A DNA stretch of 6,167 bases from Prevotellaceae bacterium. GTDB taxonomy: Bacteria; Bacteroidota; Bacteroidia; Bacteroidales; UBA932. Positions 1 through 6,163 of this stretch are shown here, piece after piece. The position numbers were made by a program, and so were the translations under genes. The notes beneath the pieces are model-generated. The model made no database searches, was not told where the DNA came from, and saw nothing but the letters and a program-made list of their open reading frames with translations. The stretch lies in contig JAITPP010000281.1 of the NCBI GenBank assembly GCA_031289385.1, forward strand, positions 1 to 6,167, in the 5' to 3' direction. Positions within the stretch are counted from its first letter, which is position 1; every line of letters begins with the position of its first letter.

Positions 1-395
1 TTAATAATTATGAATGAAGAGTTATTATCTAACGTCTTAACTTTCTACCAAATACTTGAATACCGAATATTGAATACAAAATACTAAATACGGAATACCT
101 GAATACTAAATACTGAATACGGAATACCTGAATACTGAATACCTGAATACGAAATACGGAATACCTGAATACAAAATACTAAATACGGAATACTGAATAC
201 TTGAATACCGAATACTATTACTAAAAAGCAAATTGTTGAAAACTTATTAATATAAATTTATGAAAAAATTGTAATTTTACAGTCATTTTCAAAAGAAACG
301 TGATTGTTTAACAATTATTTTATTTGTAAATAACTGATAATTAATATTTATCGTGCTTATAACAAATTGTTTTATCATCACAATAAAAAAAATAT
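1..395. other. Gene-free region upstream of gyrA
   Basis: No credible coding region is visible on either strand. Bases 1-50 are AT-rich, with only a weak 6-bp dyad (TAATAA at 2-7, TTATTA at 22-27) and no recognisable gene end. Bases 51-215 are the AATAC array listed separately. Bases 216-395 are the AT-rich gyrA leader. It contains two small perfect dyads, ATTGT-TTA-ACAAT at 303-315 and AACAA-A-TTGTT at 361-371, and a partial match to the Bacteroidetes -7 box (TTTATTTG at 319-326, against TANNTTTG) with no TTTG at the expected distance upstream. The gyrA promoter should lie in 216-395, but I cannot place it with confidence. Confidence 0.7.
51..215. repeat. Degenerate tandem array, 23 AATAC units at 7-8 bp spacing
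   Basis: Twenty-three AATAC pentamers (one written AATAT, at 66-70) start at 51, 59, 66, 73, 80, 87, 94, 102, 109, 116, 123, 131, 138, 146, 153, 160, 168, 175, 182, 189, 196, 204 and 211. Linkers are two bases (CG, TG, AA, TA, GG, GA) or three bases. All six three-base linkers are TTG or CTG. There is higher-order duplication: 71-98 is repeated exactly at 166-193, and 51-69 is repeated at 196-214, so the array starts and ends with the same module. The unit is too short and too continuous for CRISPR. The array ends 180 bp before the gyrA start. Its function is unknown; replication slippage and unequal duplication could produce it. Confidence 0.93.
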
Positions 396-2918
396 ATGAT
401 AGATATTAACGAAAAAAACGAAAGTATTACAAAAGTAAACATCGAAGAAGAAATGAAATCGTCGTATATCGACTATTCGATGTCTGTTATTGTATCGCGT
501 GCGCTTCCCGATGTGCGCGATGGAATGAAACCCGTTCATCGCCGCATTTTATTTGGAATGTCGGAAATGGGAGTATATGCAAATAAACCGTTCAAGAAAT
601 GTGCGCGTATTGTCGGCGATGTCATGGGGAAATATCACCCGCACGGCGATAGTTCTGTTTATGACGCATTGGTACGTATGGCGCAGGAATGGAGTTTGCG
701 TTACCAACTTGTTGAGGGACAGGGAAACTTCGGCTCGATGGATGGCGATTCGGCAGCAGCAATGCGTTACACCGAAGCGCGTTTGCAAAAAATATCCGAA
801 GAAATTCTTGCCGATTTGGACAAAAACACGGTAGATTTTGTTCCCAATTACAGCGAAGAATATAAAGAACCTGTTGTGCTTGCAACACGAATTCCAACCT
901 TGCTTGTAAACGGCTCGTCGGGAATTGCCGTAGGTATGGCTACAAACATGGCACCGCACAATCTTAGCGAAATTGTTGATGCCATTTACGCATATCTTGA
1001 TAACAACGATATTACGATAGAAGAACTTTTGCAATACGTTAAAGGTCCCGATTTTCCTACCGGCGGAATTATTTACGGCTATCAAGGAATAAGAGATGCT
1101 TACGAAACAGGACGCGGACGTATTGTTATACGCTCGAAAACCGACATCGAAATTTCGGACAGCGGACGCGAAGTGATAATTGTAAACGAAATACCGTATC
1201 AGGTAAATAAAAAAGATTTAATAGAAAAAATCGCCGAACTTGTAAACGATAAAAAGATAGAAGGCATTTCATATATTAACGACGAAAGCGATAGAAATGG
1301 TTTGCGTATCGTGATAAAAGTGAAAATGGATGCCGTTGCAAATGTAGTATTAAATACATTATATAAATACACGCAATTGCAATCTACGTTTTCGATAAAC
1401 AATATTACGCTGGTTGATGGACGCCCGCGTTTGCTGAACTTGCAACAACTGATAAAATATTTTGTAAAACATCGTTACGAAGTTATTGTTCGCCGCGCAA
1501 AATACGAACTTGAACAAGCACAAAAACGCGCCCATATTTTAGAAGGCTTGCTTATTGCACTCGACCATTTGGATGAAGTTATTGCGATTATTCGCGCATC
1601 AAAAACACCCGACGAAGCACGCAGCGGTTTAATAGAACGATTTGGACTTTCAGACGTTCAAGCAAATGCAATAATAGAAATGCGCTTGCGCCAACTTACA
1701 GGACTTGAACACGATAAAATTCGCGACGAACACGCCGAATTGATGAAACAAATAGAACATCTGTTGCAAATTATTGCCGACGAAGAACTGCAAAAACAAA
1801 TAGTAAAAGATGAACTCGGCGAAGTAAAAAACAAGTACGGAGATGCACGCAGAACAGAAATTAATTTTGCCGCCGAAGAATTTAATCCCGAAGATTTTTA
1901 TGCCGATGATGATGAAGTAATCACAATATCGCATTTGGGATATATAAAACGCACACCGCTTAGCGAATATCGCACCCAAAACAGAGGCGGCGTAGGAGCA
2001 AAAGGCGGAGCAACGCGCGACGAAGATTTTATAGAACACATATACGTTGCAAATATGCACAGCACAATGCTCTTCTTCACCCGCAACGGACGCTGTTTCT
2101 GGCTGAAAGTATATGATATTCCCGAAGGAAACAAAACATCAAAAGGACGGGCAATTCAAAATGTGATAAATATTGGTAACGACGATAAAGTAATGGCTTA
2201 CATCAACGTAAAAACATTAAACGATGACGAATATATCAACAACAATCACATTATTTTATGTACTAAAAAAGGAACAATCAAAAAAACACTGCTCGAAGCA
2301 TATTCGCGCCCGCGAGTAAACGGCGTAAATGCAATTACAATCAAAGATGGCGATGAATTATTGGAAGCCCGCCTGACAAACGGAAATTGCGAAATACTAA
2401 TGGCAGCGCGAGGCGGAAAAGCCATCCGGTTCAACGAAAGCCTTGTACGTCCAATAGGAAGAACAGGCGCAGGCGTTAGAGGAATAAATATTGCGGCAAC
2501 GGATGAAGTAATTGGCATGATTTGTGTAGATAAAGAAGATAAAAATACGACAATAATGGTTGTATCGGAAAATGGTTACGGCAAACGCTCAGATCTTGAC
2601 GATTACAGAATTACAAACAGAGGCGGGAAAGGAGTTAAAACAATAAATATAACCGAAAAAACGGGAAAACTCATAGCAATAAAAGATGTAACTGTCGAAA
2701 ACGATTTAATGATTATCAACCGTTCGGGATTAACAATACGACTTGCAATTCAGGATATTCGCGTTGCAGGGCGTGCAACACAAGGCGTTCGTCTTATTAA
2801 TTTAAAAGAAAAAGATTCAATCGCAGCAGTTGCAAAAGTGAACAAAAGCGAAGAAAAAGACGAAATAGTTGAGATTATAAACGAAGAAAACAAAAATATA
2901 AATGAAGAAAATAATTGA
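396..2918 (+). CDS. gyrA: DNA gyrase subunit A
   Basis: This is the breakage-reunion subunit of type IIA topoisomerase. With GyrB it forms an A2B2 enzyme that introduces negative supercoils into DNA using ATP. At 840 residues it is complete. The N-terminal core starts with the conserved NIEEEMKSSYIDYSMSVIVS (15-34), followed by RALPDVRDGMKPVHRR. The catalytic tyrosine is Tyr125 in AAMRYTE. The quinolone-resistance region reads HPHGDSSVYD (81-90); Ser86 and Asp90, equivalent to E. coli Ser83 and Asp87, are the susceptible-type residues. A coiled-coil/tower segment lies around 360-500. The C-terminal DNA-wrapping beta-pinwheel starts near 505, with a GyrA-box variant QNRGGVGAKG at 528-537 and a second RGGKG at 742-746. 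This box favours GyrA over ParC. The tail from about 816 is Lys/Glu/Asn-rich and probably disordered. The ATG follows an A-rich leader with no Shine-Dalgarno sequence, which is usual in Bacteroidetes. No terminator is visible after the stop. Confidence 0.97.
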   Translation: MIDINEKNESITKVNIEEEMKSSYIDYSMSVIVSRALPDVRDGMKPVHRRILFGMSEMGVYANKPFKKCARIVGDVMGKYHPHGDSSVYDALVRMAQEWSLRYQLVEGQGNFGSMDGDSAAAMRYTEARLQKISEEILADLDKNTVDFVPNYSEEYKEPVVLATRIPTLLVNGSSGIAVGMATNMAPHNLSEIVDAIYAYLDNNDITIEELLQYVKGPDFPTGGIIYGYQGIRDAYETGRGRIVIRSKTDIEISDSGREVIIVNEIPYQVNKKDLIEKIAELVNDKKIEGISYINDESDRNGLRIVIKVKMDAVANVVLNTLYKYTQLQSTFSINNITLVDGRPRLLNLQQLIKYFVKHRYEVIVRRAKYELEQAQKRAHILEGLLIALDHLDEVIAIIRASKTPDEARSGLIERFGLSDVQANAIIEMRLRQLTGLEHDKIRDEHAELMKQIEHLLQIIADEELQKQIVKDELGEVKNKYGDARRTEINFAAEEFNPEDFYADDDEVITISHLGYIKRTPLSEYRTQNRGGVGAKGGATRDEDFIEHIYVANMHSTMLFFTRNGRCFWLKVYDIPEGNKTSKGRAIQNVINIGNDDKVMAYINVKTLNDDEYINNNHIILCTKKGTIKKTLLEAYSRPRVNGVNAITIKDGDELLEARLTNGNCEILMAARGGKAIRFNESLVRPIGRTGAGVRGINIAATDEVIGMICVDKEDKNTTIMVVSENGYGKRSDLDDYRITNRGGKGVKTINITEKTGKLIAIKDVTVENDLMIINRSGLTIRLAIQDIRVAGRATQGVRLINLKEKDSIAAVAKVNKSEEKDEIVEIINEENKNINEENN

Positions 2919-2922
2919 ATAA

Positions 2923-2953
2923 TTTAAAAATTAATATAAAATTTATATCTTTG
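2923..2953 (+). promoter_or_regulatory. Bacteroidetes-type promoter for the TPR gene
   Basis: The -7 element TATCTTTG (2946-2953) matches the Bacteroidetes primary sigma-factor consensus TANNTTTG exactly. A -33-like TTTA (2923-2926, one base off TTTG) lies 19 bp upstream, within the usual 19-21 bp spacing. Transcription would start near 2960 and give a leader of about 55-60 nt. The promoter lies just after the gyrA stop codon. The TPR gene could therefore be transcribed on its own, although read-through from gyrA is also possible because no terminator separates the two. Confidence 0.65.
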
Positions 2954-3016
2954 TATAATAAATTAGTTAATTAAATTGAAAAGTAATATAAAATTAATCA
3001 TCAAAAAAACAATGTT

Positions 3017-4327
3017 ATGAAGAAAATTTTAACAGCAGTACTTCTGCTTTTGAGCCTTCAGATTGGCTACTCACAACAATTTGCTAAAAACTTAAGCAAA
3101 AGCGATGAAGATATTGTAAATCCCAAAAAGAAAGACAATCCCAAAACGTGGATTGATCGCGCAGAATTGATGCGTAAGGTTTATGACGCACCTACTTCTA
3201 AAATACCTGATATATTAAAGGTAGCAGTGAGAGAAACCGATTTGCCGATATATCTCAAAGGCGAACAGCAATTATCAACATCACAAAAAGTTGTAGATGA
3301 GGTAGAATACAAAATGTTCGTGTATCCGGATAAAGAACTATATTTAAATCCGGAAAATGGTTTGGTCTCAATGGTAAGAACAACAAAAACCGAAATCGAC
3401 AAACCTCTTGACAAAGCGTTGGATGCTTACAAAAAAGCATTGGAACTCGGCGGCGATGCTAAAAAAATTACAGAAGGACTTGAAGCATTAAGTACTTCAT
3501 TTGTAAGTTACGCATTTGGAGAATATTATGTGGAAAATTACAGCGCAACAATCGACGGCTTTAAAAAATCGCTGGAATGTTCGTCGCATCCATTAGTTGG
3601 TAAAATTGACACAGGTATAATTTATAACGTGGGCTTTATTTCAATGAAAAATAAAGATTATAAAACAGCCGAAGAATATTATACAAAAGCATCTGAATAC
3701 GGCTATCAAGATGGCGATATATACGCAAGCATATACAATGCAATAAGAAGTCAAGGCAGCAGAAACGACACGTTGCGAGCCGGTGATATACTTATGAAAG
3801 CATATAAAAAATACCCATTAAATTTGGGCATTTTGGGAACATTGGTAAACCATTATTTAGGAATAGGCGAAGACCCCAAAATAATACTTCCGATATTGCA
3901 AGATGCACAAAAAGCAGCAAAAGAAACAGGAGCAGAGAATTCGTCGTTGTATTATGTAGAAGGAAATTTGCACGTACAACTGAAAGACGATGAAAACGCA
4001 ATTAAAGCATACAACAAGGCTATTGAAATAGAGCCAGATAATGCTAATGCTCATTATATGGTAGGTTTATTATATTATAATAGCGGTGTTAATATACAAA
4101 ATGCAGCCAACGACAAAATGGGAAAAGAATATGATGCCGAACTTGCAAAAGCAAATGAAGAATTTAGAAAAGCATTAGTACCGCTCGAAAAGGCTTATCA
4201 AATAAATCCTAATGAAAAAGCATTTGTAGATGTAATTCGAAGTATTTATTTCCGTTTCAGAGCCGATAACGATGAAATGAAAGCAAATTACGAAAAATAT
4301 AAAGCTATTTTCGACAAAATGGAATAG
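3017..4327 (+). CDS. Exported tetratricopeptide-repeat (TPR) protein
   Basis: A 436-residue protein with a clear Sec signal peptide: Lys2-Lys3, then a hydrophobic core at about 4-16, with cleavage likely near GYS-Q (19-20). There is no lipobox cysteine, so it should be soluble in the periplasm or secreted. Residues 25-130 form a non-TPR N-terminal part that includes NPKTWIDRAELM (41-52). TPR-like helix pairs are visible at about 162-195, 200-232, 307-341 (ending AIKAYNKAIEIEPDN) and 342-398. The last has an insertion rich in Asn, Lys and Ala before the helix that ends LEKAYQINPN, an arrangement I associate with Bacteroidetes TPR proteins. TPRs bind other proteins, but the partner cannot be inferred here. 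The gene lies 98 bp after gyrA on the same strand, with its own promoter before it and a strong terminator after it. The ATG at 3017 is chosen because the signal peptide starts there; an ATG at 3012 leads only to a two-codon ORF. The specific function is unknown. Confidence 0.9.
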   Translation: MKKILTAVLLLLSLQIGYSQQFAKNLSKSDEDIVNPKKKDNPKTWIDRAELMRKVYDAPTSKIPDILKVAVRETDLPIYLKGEQQLSTSQKVVDEVEYKMFVYPDKELYLNPENGLVSMVRTTKTEIDKPLDKALDAYKKALELGGDAKKITEGLEALSTSFVSYAFGEYYVENYSATIDGFKKSLECSSHPLVGKIDTGIIYNVGFISMKNKDYKTAEEYYTKASEYGYQDGDIYASIYNAIRSQGSRNDTLRAGDILMKAYKKYPLNLGILGTLVNHYLGIGEDPKIILPILQDAQKAAKETGAENSSLYYVEGNLHVQLKDDENAIKAYNKAIEIEPDNANAHYMVGLLYYNSGVNIQNAANDKMGKEYDAELAKANEEFRKALVPLEKAYQINPNEKAFVDVIRSIYFRFRADNDEMKANYEKYKAIFDKME

Positions 4328-4356
4328 CCAAATGAATTTTAGTTTTTTTTCATAGC

Positions 4357-4396
4357 AAGAGGAACGTTTTTTTTAAGACGTTCCTCTTCATTTTTT
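4357..4396 (+). terminator. Rho-independent terminator after the TPR gene
   Basis: The arms AAGAGGAACGT (4357-4367) and ACGTTCCTCTT (4378-4388) pair perfectly over 11 bp. Three further pairs (one a T-G wobble) extend the stem to 14 bp around a TTTT loop at 4371-4374. A T6 run follows at 4391-4396, two bases after the stem. The hairpin starts about 30 bp after the TPR stop codon. On the opposite strand the hairpin is followed by an A-run rather than a T-run, so it should act only for rightward transcription and not for the convergent tolC-type gene. Confidence 0.92.
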
Positions 4397-4404
4397 ATTT
4401 ATTA

Positions 4405-4479
4405 TTGTTTGGTTGTTTGTTGTTGATTTGTTTAGTTGTTTGTTGTTTATTTGTTTGCTTGCTTGTTGTTGATTTGTTG
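4405..4479. repeat. TTG-rich degenerate short repeat tract
   Basis: The + strand is almost pure T and G with a few A and C, built from TTGTTTG, TTGTTGAT and TTGCTTG variants. A 16-bp segment, TTGTTGTTGATTTGTT, occurs at 4417-4432 and again at 4463-4478, so part of the tract is a direct duplication with a 46-bp period. An open frame through it would give only a Leu/Val/Cys-rich low-complexity peptide with no normal start, so it is not called as a gene. The tract follows the TPR-gene terminator directly. Confidence 0.7.
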
Positions 4480-4504
4480 AATATTTGCAAAAATGAAATA
4501 TTCA
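4478..4504. repeat. AT-rich inverted repeat
   Basis: TGAATATT (4478-4485) pairs perfectly with AATATTCA (4497-4504) around an 11-base loop. On the + strand a T5 run follows directly (4505-4509), so it could serve as a weak back-up terminator for rightward transcription. The stem contains only two G-C pairs at most, so stability is low. Confidence 0.4.
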
Positions 4505-4535
4505 TTTTTCACATTCTGCCCGAAATGGCAGTAAC

Positions 4536-4579
4536 TATCCGTTGCTTTAAGTTTAAAATCCTGATTTTAAGGCAAGATA
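4536..4579. repeat. Imperfect inverted repeat with palindromic centre
   Basis: The centre is a near-perfect palindrome: TTAAAATC (4553-4560) and GATTTTAA (4563-4570), separated by CT. The pairing resumes further out as TTGC (4542-4545) with GCAA (4572-4575), across a 6-base bulge on the left side, and then TAT (4536-4538) with ATA (4577-4579). Neither strand has a T-run directly after the stem, so it does not look like a terminator. It could be a protein-binding dyad, a small structured RNA or the remains of a miniature element. The sequence does not decide between these. Confidence 0.4.
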
Positions 4580-4613
4580 ACGCCTCAAAAAAGTTTTGCC
4601 ATAACTTGAAAAC

Positions 4614-4704
4614 CACTAATCATTAATCACTAATAACTAATCACTAATCATTAATCACTAACCATTAATCACTAACCATTAATCACTAACCATTAATCAC
4701 TAAT
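4614..4704. repeat. Perfectly phased tandem array, 13 x 7 bp (CAYTAAY)
   Basis: Thirteen heptamers follow one another with no spacing error over 91 bp. They are variants of CACTAAT, CATTAAT and CACTAAC, with one AACTAAT at 4635-4641. The 14-bp pair CACTAACCATTAAT is repeated three times at 4656-4697, so recent growth may have been by dimers. The last unit (4698-4704) and part of the twelfth lie inside the 3' end of the leftward tolC-type gene and supply its final codons and stop. The function is unknown. The unit length and lack of spacers exclude a CRISPR. Confidence 0.95.
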
Positions 4705-6015
4705 AACGTACTTCAACGCTTTGCCGCTGATTTGGAGTAGCGATATTTCGCAAAGTTTTGTGTCAAATTCGGCTGATAATATACGTTCTTCGGCATCGAG
4801 AAGGTTTTTTTGGGCTTCGCGCATTTCTATTCCCGAAAGATCGCCGAGCATATATCTGTCCATTGCTATTTCGTGATTTTGTGTGGCGGCAATAAGGTTT
4901 TCGCGTTCGAGTTTGAGCATTTTCAAATTGTTAAGGTAGGCTTGCCACAAATTGGTAATATCGGCTCGCAACGATTGTTCGAGTTGCTGACGCTGCAAAC
5001 GTGCATTTTCAATATCAATGCGAGCATTTTTTTGCTGACTACGGCGCGTTCCGTCAAAAATGTTTATGCCGAAAGTAAGTCCGAAATCCAAACCTAAAAC
5101 GTTGCGCTGCCTGTAAGTATTTATTTCGTATCTATTAAACGTGTAACCGTAACCCGAACTAAACCGCAGATACGGATATTTGCGTGCATTTACCGATTTA
5201 AGATTAAGTTGGGCAAGATTTACATTATGATCGGCTTTTAAAAGCGTTGCATTTGTATTGAGCGTTGATTGCCATAAATCTTCAAAAATTAATAATTCGT
5301 TTACATCTATTATTGAGTCGCGAATTTCGAGATTTTGATCAACATTTTCATTTGCCATTAGTTCGTTAAGGCGTATTCGCGAAGTGTTAAGCAGTTCGTG
5401 TTGTTTCACATATTTTGAACTGTCGGCGTTGAAATCTACGCGAGCCTGCTGCAAATCAAGCCGCGACAGATTGCCTATAAGATAACGCGCTTCGACAATT
5501 CGCAAACGTTCCTTTGAAAGTGAAACGGCGTAACGAAAATTTTTTAAGCGAATTTTCTGTTGAATATAATTGTAATATTCGGCTGTGAGATTGGCAACAA
5601 AATCTTCGATAGTGATACGTGTATTTACTTCGCCCATTGTTTCAAGTTCTTTCAGCCGCTTGTAATTTGTTGAAATACTAAAGCCGTCGAAAATTGTCCA
5701 GTTGAGCGACAAACCCACATTAAACGTGTGATCTAACACGCCGTTTGTTTTTTCAACATCGCCTGTTGCTCTTACTGTTGATGATGTATTGTTGAGCGCA
5801 CCCGAATATCGCCCTGCTAAATCGACGGTTGGCAAAAATCCTGCATTGGCTTTTGTAGCGTTGTTTTTGCTGATTTGTTCATCGTTTTTAGAAATACGAA
5901 CCGAATAATTATTTTCCAATCCCAATTCCAAACACGATTTTAACGTATAAATATTCTGCGCTCGCATCACAAATGGCGCAAAAATTATTGTTGTTATTAG
6001 TAATATTTTTTTCAT
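4693..6015 (-). CDS. TolC-family outer-membrane efflux protein
   Basis: A complete 440-residue protein of the OEP/TolC family. Such proteins form a trimeric beta-barrel and alpha-helical duct that joins an inner-membrane pump (RND, ABC or MFS type) to the outside through a periplasmic adaptor. The first 20 residues are a signal peptide ending MRAQ. The family's internal duplication is clear: GLSLNWTIFDG (101-111) matches GLTFGINIFDG (311-321), and RYLIGNLSRLDLQQAR (177-192) matches RYMLGDLSGIEMREAQ (387-402). The segments between are long, Leu/Ala/Asn/Gln-rich helices. Length is typical of the family. The gene converges on the TPR gene. No adaptor or pump gene lies within 150 bp upstream, and nothing follows it on its own strand, so the substrate cannot be inferred. 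Its C-terminal residues VISD and the stop codon are partly encoded by the heptamer array. The start is the ATG that opens the signal peptide, preceded by an A-rich leader. Confidence 0.93.
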   Translation of the reverse strand: MKKILLITTIIFAPFVMRAQNIYTLKSCLELGLENNYSVRISKNDEQISKNNATKANAGFLPTVDLAGRYSGALNNTSSTVRATGDVEKTNGVLDHTFNVGLSLNWTIFDGFSISTNYKRLKELETMGEVNTRITIEDFVANLTAEYYNYIQQKIRLKNFRYAVSLSKERLRIVEARYLIGNLSRLDLQQARVDFNADSSKYVKQHELLNTSRIRLNELMANENVDQNLEIRDSIIDVNELLIFEDLWQSTLNTNATLLKADHNVNLAQLNLKSVNARKYPYLRFSSGYGYTFNRYEINTYRQRNVLGLDFGLTFGINIFDGTRRSQQKNARIDIENARLQRQQLEQSLRADITNLWQAYLNNLKMLKLERENLIAATQNHEIAMDRYMLGDLSGIEMREAQKNLLDAEERILSAEFDTKLCEISLLQISGKALKYVISD

Positions 6016-6119
6016 TTTTTATTTTATTATCATATTTATACATTCTTAATGTCGTGCGGGTGAACGTTTGTGTTTCTATTTTACTTTTGTTCTCCGCACT
6101 CTTTTGTTTGCGTTTTTTT
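6016..6119. other. Leader region of the tolC-type gene
   Basis: No gene is visible. On the minus strand no TTTG (-33 box) occurs in this stretch. The closest -7 box is TAAATATG (complement of 6031-6038), one base off TANNTTTG, which would give an unusually short leader. On the + strand TACTTTTG (6082-6089) matches TANNTTTG exactly but has no -33 box at 19-21 bp. No promoter is therefore called for either direction. Confidence 0.5.
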
Positions 6120-6163
6120 CATAGGGCGTTGCCCTATGCTGAAATAAGTAGCCCTTTCAGGGC
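6120..6163. repeat. REP-like double hairpin, possibly cut by the window end
   Basis: Two compact stems stand out from the AT-rich surroundings. CATAGGGC-GTT-GCCCTATG (6120-6138) is a perfect 8-bp stem with a 3-base loop, and GCCCT-TTC-AGGGC (6151-6163) is a 5-bp stem with a 3-base loop. The second stem overlaps a GTAG tetranucleotide (6148-6151), which is reminiscent of the GTAG/GGAG foot of REP elements moved by RAYT transposases. From memory, close variants of this pair are scattered between genes in many Bacteroidetes. Read through in frame 1 of the element, it encodes FHRALPYAEISSPFRAG, a string seen in spurious hypothetical proteins. Membership of a RAYT-linked family is an inference. 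Confidence 0.65.

Larger units (their letters stand above)
4328..4692. other. Convergent intergenic region, repeat-rich
   Basis: The 365 bp between the two convergent genes hold, in order, the TPR-gene terminator, a TTG-rich repeat tract, an AT-rich inverted repeat (4478-4504), an imperfect inverted repeat (4536-4579) and most of a 7-bp tandem array (4614-4704). No convincing gene is present. I find no strong terminator for the leftward gene. The best candidate is a weak 5-bp stem (4591-4595 with 4603-4607) whose leftward transcript runs straight into a short U-tract (complement of A6 at 4587-4592). Confidence 0.75.

Noticed and set aside
1..50. End of a gene entering from the left
   Set aside because: Both strands have several stop codons in a short span and no protein-like frame is visible.
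51..215. CRISPR array
   Set aside because: The unit is 7-8 bp with linkers of 2-3 bp. There are no long repeats separated by unique spacers and no cas genes.
549..1085. Long open frames on the minus strand and in other frames inside gyrA
   Set aside because: They lie wholly within the gyrA reading frame, which is a clear full-length match, and their translations show no recognisable domain.
4478..4607. Strong intrinsic terminator for the leftward tolC-type gene
   Set aside because: The dyads in this stretch either lack a T-run in the leftward direction or have stems of only 5 bp, so none qualifies as a confident terminator.
4405..4626. 73-codon open frame on the + strand in the TTG-rich tract
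   Set aside because: It is a Leu/Val/Cys-rich product of low-complexity repeat DNA, lacks an ATG at its start and runs across inverted repeats. No gene-like features are visible.
4810..5097. 95-codon + strand open frame inside the tolC-type gene
   Set aside because: It is antisense to a well-supported TolC-family frame and resembles no known protein.
6082..6089. Rightward promoter with TACTTTTG as the -7 box
   Set aside because: The -7 match is exact, but no TTTG lies 19-21 bp upstream; the nearest is only 11 bp away (6067-6070). No downstream gene is visible in the window.
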